DNA of 64,000 nucleotides from Pempheris klunzingeri. Taxonomy: Eukaryota > Chordata > Actinopteri > Acropomatiformes > Pempheridae. The position numbers were made by a program, and so were the translations under genes. Location: positions 3,122,175 to 3,186,174 of the forward strand of contig NC_092031.1 of the NCBI RefSeq assembly GCF_042242105.1. Reading direction: 5' to 3'. The number at the start of each line of letters is the position of its first letter. Position 1 is the stretch's first letter. This document shows, piece by piece, positions 60,998 to 64,000 of this stretch. The notes under the pieces are model-generated. The model ran no database searches and was not told the origin of the DNA. It was given only the letters and a program-made list of their open reading frames with translations.

Positions 60998-61967
60998 TGC
61001 ACACACACACAAAGACCTGGAGGAAGAATTCATCCTCTCAGACTGTTAGAAATCATCCATTTATTTACTGTTAATTGTGATCTAGGAGATATTTTGTAAC
61101 AAACCAACTGTTTTATTATCACATTTTATGTAATTAATCAAAACATTTGCCTCTCACTCCTCCTCAGCCAGCCTTATCGGCTCCAAACACTTCAGCAATG
61201 CTACTATCTAAGTGTTTTTGGGGTTGATTCCTCCCCCAGAGTCTGGGCTTCCTCTCACCGAGGGTGATCTGACAGACTTCTTGTCCACGTCCACGCCCTG
61301 CTGGCCCTGCAGACAGGCAGTCAGCTTCTTGTGTGTGCTGTGGGAAACCTGCTTGACCAGCTCCAGACGTTTCTCCACCTGTCAGATAAAAAAAAAAAAA
61401 GAAGACACAGGACTTAGTGAAGAGTGGGTAACAGGTGCACACATGCAACTGCTTACTCCACCTGTGTCTCACGCTTAAATACTATCAGTCCATCGGCAGG
61501 TAGAGGCATGCACACGCAGGCACTCAGAGCCTCGAGCTAGAATAGAGTCTGATTAAAGACGCCCAGGCTGTGCAGCCGCCTGTTTGTCTCTAAAAACACT
61601 GGCATCAAATCGAGCTTCTCCTCTGCCACCACGGCTGCTGTTTACCTGTCTTATTTTAACGCCTCTCATTTCATCATTAAACCAACACCGTGGAACTGAT
61701 GTCGCTGCCACTGAGGGCAGCATTATTCAGATCAATTACAGAGCTGCGCCCCGAGCCAATCGGTTCAGCCTTTTGTATCACCGAAGAGCTTCAATTTCAG
61801 CGCTCATTAATGTTGCCTGAAGACATTTGATAAAGTCATTTTATGCACAATGAATACTTCCCACCATTAGTGATTTTCTTTTTTCCTATATTACACACAC
61901 ACACAAACACACACGAGTCATTCATACCTGTAGCAGGTCTTCACTTAATACTTCTGTTTTTTCAGCC
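33691..61967 (-). CDS. arhgap44: Rho GTPase-activating protein 44 (RICH2), exons 2 to last; partial at 5' end
   Basis: Twenty-one coding exons join in phase: 61928-61967, 61259-61378, 60657-60733, 59732-59843, 58806-58882, 56652-56769, 55580-55648, 55394-55475, 53993-54120, 52553-52664, 49113-49194, 48909-48989, 47140-47253, 45902-45993, 45598-45778, 42008-42025, 40088-40279, 38747-39274, 37745-37860, 36543-36926 and 33691-33848. They give about 959 residues. The first codons (about 18 in relatives) lie beyond the window. RICH2 is a BAR-RhoGAP that inactivates Rac and Cdc42 at curved membranes, notably in neurons and dendritic spines. Order: BAR domain, RhoGAP domain with GLFR arginine finger, Pro/Ser-rich SH3-binding tail, C-terminal PDZ ligand ESTVL (mammals ESTAL, which binds Shank). 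The protein is longer than the mammalian one (about 818) mainly through the exon at 38747-39274. ARHGAP17 is excluded by the AEKTEVLSEDLLQ start and the tail. Confidence 0.95.
34110..34225 (-). mobile_element. Tc1-like transposase fragment, second locus
   Basis: Minus-strand FQHDDAPVTKS matches the FQHDNAPVH block around the middle catalytic acid of Tc1 transposases. The fragment shares a near-identical stretch with the remnant at 17740-17766 (GGATTTGCTCCCATCC in reverse). It is short and truncated, and lies in the last ARHGAP44 intron. Confidence 0.6.
35755..35862 (+). repeat. 'tttgttggggactattttcagc' repeat, copy 1
   Basis: AAACAGCTGATCACTGTAGT, then TTGTTGGGGACTATTTTCAG, are shared with copies at about 46855 and 62690, all in ARHGAP44 introns and in the same orientation. 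Confidence 0.65.
36543..40279 (-). CDS. arhgap44: ARHGAP44 proline/serine-rich tail exons
   Basis: Four exons (40088-40279, 38747-39274, 37745-37860, 36543-36926) encode the low-complexity tail. The first has MGVRVMDTSWVSRRGSS. The third has LKNKELSP and EHSPHTLRR. The fourth begins AKKLAPIPPKGPYCQTGAMS and carries PSPVSLSPTPPSTPSPYGFS and the SH3-ligand-like TPKPPRQRPSLPPPQPP. These match the RICH2 tail. The 528-nt second exon is the most divergent. Long ORFs in other frames here are composition artefacts. Confidence 0.88.
38747..39274 (-). CDS. arhgap44: ARHGAP44 528-nt tail exon with PPxY motif and Ser run
   Basis: After the acceptor ATCATTGCAG the frame reads SSDDASSNWSDSCYAYPSPE, then ERLPPPYPSS, a run of seven serines from a TCC repeat (about 39160-39186), then long Pro-rich and Ser-rich sequence ending GVKPT. 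The first and last codons complete correctly with neighbouring exons. PPPY is a potential WW-domain ligand. I do not recall an equivalent of this length in mammalian RICH2. Confidence 0.85.
39520..39549. repeat. (GAA)n tract
   Basis: About ten GAA units, next to the acceptor side of the exon ending at 39274, read as (TTC)n in the transcript. Confidence 0.9.
40325..40409. repeat. (GT)n microsatellite, 85 bp, interrupted
   Basis: A long GT tract with a few TT interruptions begins 46 bp from the acceptor of exon 40088-40279. In the ARHGAP44 transcript it reads (AC)n. Confidence 0.95.
41530..41612. repeat. Partial copy of the 'ttatgctaagctaagctaa' repeat
   Basis: CTTCCAGTCTTTATGCTAAG, followed by CTAGGCTAACTAGCCGCTGG, matches the right half of the repeat at 19725-19960. 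Confidence 0.55.
41870..41908. repeat. (CA)n microsatellite
   Basis: About 19 CA units lie 100 bp downstream (in the transcript) of the 18-nt microexon, where the RNA reads (UG)n. Confidence 0.95.
42008..42025 (-). CDS. arhgap44: ARHGAP44 18-nt microexon
   Basis: CATTAGGAAGATACAAAG is flanked by TATGCAG and GTACAG. It completes the glycine codon of KKDG, adds IRKIQ, and supplies two bases of the serine before MGVRVMD. Mammalian RICH2 has LRKIQS at the same place, so the exon is real. Its length is a multiple of three, so skipping keeps frame. Confidence 0.88.
42187..42213. repeat. 27-nt G homopolymer
   Basis: An uninterrupted run of 27 G sits 160 bp upstream (in the transcript) of the microexon, where the RNA reads poly-C. 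Its length is probably unreliable in any assembly. Confidence 0.95.
43505..43534. repeat. (CA)n microsatellite
   Basis: About 15 CA units lie in an ARHGAP44 intron. Confidence 0.95.
44290..44580 (+). repeat. Dispersed repeat 'ccatcac..tccagactgaaatatctcaac'
   Basis: CAGACTGAAATATCTCAACT, GATCCCTGACCTTTTCATTT, AGCGCCATCATCAGG and GGTTAGCATGCTGATGTTAG are in the standard order of a well-known teleost repeat. The copy at 9890-10165 is related. Confidence 0.6.
45598..54120 (-). CDS. arhgap44: ARHGAP44 RhoGAP domain exons
   Basis: Exons 53993-54120, 52553-52664, 49113-49194, 48909-48989, 47140-47253, 45902-45993 and the start of 45598-45778 encode the GAP fold at about residues 255-450. The arginine finger is in GLFRVAPSASKLKKLK. 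Other conserved blocks are YLRELPEPLM, YLIKFLSKLTEYQDVNKMTP, IVLGPNLLW and TEMMTTVSLQIVGIIEPIIQ. These residues stimulate GTP hydrolysis on Rac and Cdc42. The 45598-45778 exon then moves into the linker, GNYGSPVH and RRPLSVATDNMMLEFYKKDG. All catalytic positions look intact. Confidence 0.93.
46283..46470 (+). repeat. Dispersed 'aagtacaagtaaaagt' repeat, copy 7
   Basis: ATTTAGATCCTTCACTTCAA, AAAAGTACTAATACCACAAT, GTACAAGTGCTTCAG and AAAGTATTAAAAGTAAAAGT give the full phrase order of this family. Confidence 0.65.
46497..47110 (+). repeat. Compound repeat: 'gattaat' family plus 'ttggggactattttcagc' family
   Basis: From 46497 to about 46790 the sequence matches the family at 29040-29335 in opposite orientation (GATTATTTTCATTGTGGATT, AATCTGCTGATTATTTTCTC). 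From about 46855 to 47100 it matches the copy near 62690 (TTGTTGGGGACTATTTTCAG, then CACCCGGTGCAACAGTGAGG and ATCTCTGTGGCGCAGAGGAA). The pair may form one long element. Its right end comes within 40 bp of exon 47140-47253. Confidence 0.6.
48266..48290 (+). repeat. (GGGA)n tract, G-quadruplex-like
   Basis: Five or six GGGA units on the plus strand, the template strand of ARHGAP44, within an intron. Four or more GGG runs with one-base loops meet the usual G-quadruplex pattern. Confidence 0.85.
48505..48750. mobile_element. 246-bp foldback (MITE-like) element
   Basis: The ends are inverted repeats of about 30 bp: CCACCAGACTCCATTG with AAAAACAGTAATTT on the left, and AAATTACTGTTTTT with AATGGAGTCTGGTGG on the right. 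Inside are an inverted pair (TTTGTGTTATTGTG and CACAATAACACAAA) and a direct pair (CCTTGATTAGTTAGTTTGT and TCTTGATCAGTTAGTTTGTG). No ORF of note. It lies in an ARHGAP44 intron. Confidence 0.75.
53906..53952. repeat. (GT)n microsatellite
   Basis: About 23 GT units, 40 bp from the donor of exon 53993-54120. The RNA reads (AC)n downstream of the exon. Confidence 0.95.
54128..54154. repeat. (CA)n tract forming part of a splice acceptor
   Basis: About 13 CA units with one AAA interruption end 7 bp from exon 53993-54120. In the RNA this is (UG)n directly before UUUGACAG, so it replaces the usual pyrimidine tract. Confidence 0.9.
55394..61967 (-). CDS. arhgap44: ARHGAP44 N-BAR domain exons
   Basis: Eight exons, from 61928-61967 to 55394-55475, encode the BAR dimer that senses or makes membrane curvature, about residues 19-250. 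Blocks in order: AEKTEVLSEDLLQ, VEKRLELVKQVSHSTHKKLT, KKLPLTTLAQCMVEGAAVLG, MLKLCGETQDKLAQELIFFE, VEIPNIQKQRKHLAKLVLDM, ATGAKAD-like region with LREEMEEAANRMEICR, DQLSADMYSFVAKEIDYASY and EVQAEYHRKSLELLQSVLPQ. The segment before KKLPL reads DVDKKSVRSPS and is a few residues longer than in mammals. Introns carry many CA/GT tracts. Confidence 0.93.
56985..57249. repeat. T22 and A19 tracts 224 bp apart
   Basis: A run of 22 T at 56985-57006 and a run of 19 A at 57231-57249 lie in an ARHGAP44 intron. The tracts are complementary. I recognise no retroposon body between them. Confidence 0.8.
57800..58105 (+). repeat. Dispersed repeat 'caccaaaatctaatcagttcatc'
   Basis: CCTGAGTTATGGCTTTGGAT, GAGTTGTGGCCAAAAATGGG and CACCAAAATCTAATCAGTTC, followed by ATCTTTGAATTCGAGTGGAT and TCCAGATTTGAAGAAATTCA, are in the order of a very common teleost repeat. 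In an ARHGAP44 intron. Confidence 0.6.
60604..60650. repeat. (GT)n microsatellite abutting a splice donor
   Basis: About 23 GT units end only 6 bp from exon 60657-60733. In the RNA the donor GUGAGU runs straight into (AC)n. Confidence 0.95.
60752..60820. repeat. (CA)n microsatellite upstream of a splice acceptor
   Basis: About 30 CA units with few interruptions. In the RNA this is (UG)n followed by a short U-rich stretch and UGCAG, the acceptor of exon 60657-60733. Confidence 0.95.
60940..61011. repeat. (CA)n microsatellite
   Basis: A third CA tract in the same intron as the tract at 60752, with one GACATG interruption. Confidence 0.95.
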
Positions 61968-64000
61968 CTGGAAGAGAAGAGAGAATGGGAGGATGTTAGG
62001 GGAATGCTAAATGACAAAACTTGTGGGAACTTGGCAAACAAAAGTACACTCACACTGCTCAATCAGTGTAATTACATCATACGATAAATCATATTACAGT
62101 TGCAGCCTGGAGCGAATCATTTAACAGGAATGTTTATTTATCAGCAGTTTGAAGCGACTCAAGCTCATAAAGTATAACTGTATGTTGGGAATATCACTTT
62201 TTTTACTTGTGGTGCTTTTTCTTTTCCTGTTTCCAGTTTATGAAGCCATTTGTTTGTCTACTTGACTTGATTTGTACAGCAACAGTGTGGAAACACAAGC
62301 GTTACAGTTTCCACAGGCCCAGAATTACATATAATCCACCACATGACAGATAATCTCACTTCACACAACAATGCACATGAAGTTGCATCGACTGCTAAGC
62401 TAAACTTCCACATAATTACATGTTTAAAATGAATAAAACTCACTCTAAACTGGATTAAAAAACAGAGAAAAGCTTGTTTTTCCTGACATGATGCAACATG
62501 ACTAACAGTCTGCTAACAGCTTGTTGTGCTTTGAGCCAAATGCTAACATGCTAATATTTAGCAATGTTTACCATGTTCATCATCTTAATTTAGCATCTTA
62601 GCATGCTAACAGCTAATTATTAACTAATACTTAAGAAGCACTAAAACAGCTGGTCAGTAAATGTTACTCAAACCAGCGGTAGCGGTGCATTTGTTGGGGA
62701 CTATTTTCAGCGGTGGATTAATACACATCTGGCACTCCGGTGAGTGTTTGTGGCAGCAGGACGGTGTGTGTGTGTGAGACTGAGTCACAATAAACTAGAG
62801 TGTGTGTTCATAGTAATGCAGTAATGTGTCACCCAGTGCACCAGTGAGGCTTATTGATGTGTTTTTAATGGTTTTTGGACGTTAATGAAGCTCTATGGCA
62901 CCGAGGAGGAATATAAATCAAGCTCTGATACACAAACAATACTACGTCAATCCATTCAACGCTAATTCTGGTCTTATTATTTGATTTATTGACAATACTA
63001 AACATATAACATATACATAATATATGCATTTTTGATTTATTAGATTATCAGTTCCTTTAGGCCATTTTTTGAAAAGTCACAACATGTCTAGATATCGACT
63101 GTGAGTCATGTTCGGACCTTAAGGCGAGAGCGTGAGGTGTTACAACAACGGTGATCGACTCCATCACTGCCTCCGGCAACGCTCGAGATCGACAGCTAGA
63201 CCCAAAATCAATGTGGATATTAGAACATGTGAGGCTACAGGTTAATATTAAGGTATAAGACGTGTGAGTGTCGTGGCCTTTAGAGAACATTAAAGGACAC
63301 AACTCGACTTCTGCTCGGCCGCCACAGAAATATCTTTTTCTATTTCTTTCTTTTTTTGTAATTTGATCATTTTTAACATACGGGACTCCAACAAGAGCAA
63401 CTAGGCAGAAAAAAAAGAGAACAAACAGAAAAATCAGTTAATTAAAAAGCAGCTTATATCAGCCCTGCTAAGCATCAGGCAGACATTTGATGTGACCCAG
63501 AAAAAGCTTCTAGATTATATGAAAAGGTTTTAAGGAGCCTTTAGTGGAGCGTCTCATTTTCCTCAGCTTGCTGCAGCTCAGTGCATCCATGATCTCCAAA
63601 TTTAGAGGGCGAGGTATTCTTCCATTTCACCGCAATAAGACGCCCAGCCTGCAAAGTAGTGGAGGCCAAAAGTTTTTGCAAAGAGCCAGATTTCGATGGA
63701 TAAAGCCAAAAATCGACCGACATGGATTTGGAGTAATTGTCAGAAGTGTATTCTACTACTACTACTATCACTAAGACTACAGGACACAATAATATGTGCT
63801 GCAACGATAAGAAAACAAATAGACAACAAACTAATTTAAGTTTTTGAAATAGAAAAGAAAAAGAATATTTACAGGTACTTTATTCCAAACTTATTCCTTC
63901 AGGTCTCCTTTGTATCTAACGAGGATCTAGTCAGAGCGTCACTGGGAATAATTTGACATACAAGGAACAACAAATAGTTTTAGACAATAAGGATAATTAA
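61968..64000 (-). other. ARHGAP44 intron 1, partial
   Basis: The exon at 61928-61967 starts mid-codon after CTTCCAG, so an upstream exon must exist. I found no plausible MKKQF-type first exon up to 64000, so it lies further right. The stretch holds a decayed TTAGCATGCTAAC-type repeat (62470-62640), a copy of the GGGACTATTTTCAGC family (62640-62935) and AT-rich sequence. ORFs here are short and unconvincing. Confidence 0.6.
62640..62935 (+). repeat. 'tttgttggggactattttcagc' repeat, copy 3
   Basis: TTTGTTGGGGACTATTTTCA, then GTGTCACCCAGTGCACCAGT and GAAGCTCTATGGCACCGAGG, align phrase by phrase with the copy at 46855-47100. Confidence 0.65.

Overview
The window looks like ordinary nuclear DNA of a ray-finned (probably spiny-rayed) fish. 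It has AT-rich introns, abundant CA/GT microsatellites, decayed Tc1/mariner and hAT-like elements, and vertebrate genes with GT-AG introns. I rebuilt gene models by eye from conserved peptides, splice sites and codon phase. No database search was possible.

Layout, left to right. (1) ARMC7, minus strand, 3 exons, 814-3269, complete. (2) A head-to-head partner on the plus strand, 3645-5232: a two-exon gene for a 78-residue single-pass membrane microprotein that I do not recognise. It shares a promoter of about 375 bp containing ETS-type motifs, and its intron holds a decayed Tc1-like element. (3) NDEL1, minus strand, 8 coding exons, 7506-18614, a complete 344-residue dynein regulator with a probable 5' UTR exon at 21424-21557. 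(4) A plus-strand gene, 22535-27169, encoding a BLUF-like protein best matched to TEX47 (C7orf62). A textbook RFX X-box lies about 40 bp before its first ATG, and its 3' end is unresolved. (5) ARHGAP44 (RICH2), minus strand, 21 coding exons from 61967 down to 33691. The first coding exon lies beyond the window. The exons encode about 959 residues: BAR domain, RhoGAP domain, and a long Pro/Ser-rich tail ending in a PDZ ligand.

The stretch 27170-33690 has no gene I can support. It contains an ARHGAP44-type 3' flank, transposon remnants and two strong hairpins.

Functionally these are ordinary housekeeping, cytoskeletal, ciliary and synaptic genes, not a cluster acting together. NDEL1 acts on dynein, ARHGAP44 on Rac/Cdc42 and membrane curvature, and the TEX47-like gene has a ciliary-type promoter. 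I see no new multigene system. The points most worth checking are: two frame-breaking ARHGAP44 exons each flanked by complementary UG/AC tracts, an 18-nt microexon, a 176-codon tail exon with a PPxY motif, a BLUF-like domain without its flavin residues, an unnamed membrane microprotein, and a 25-bp perfect palindrome.
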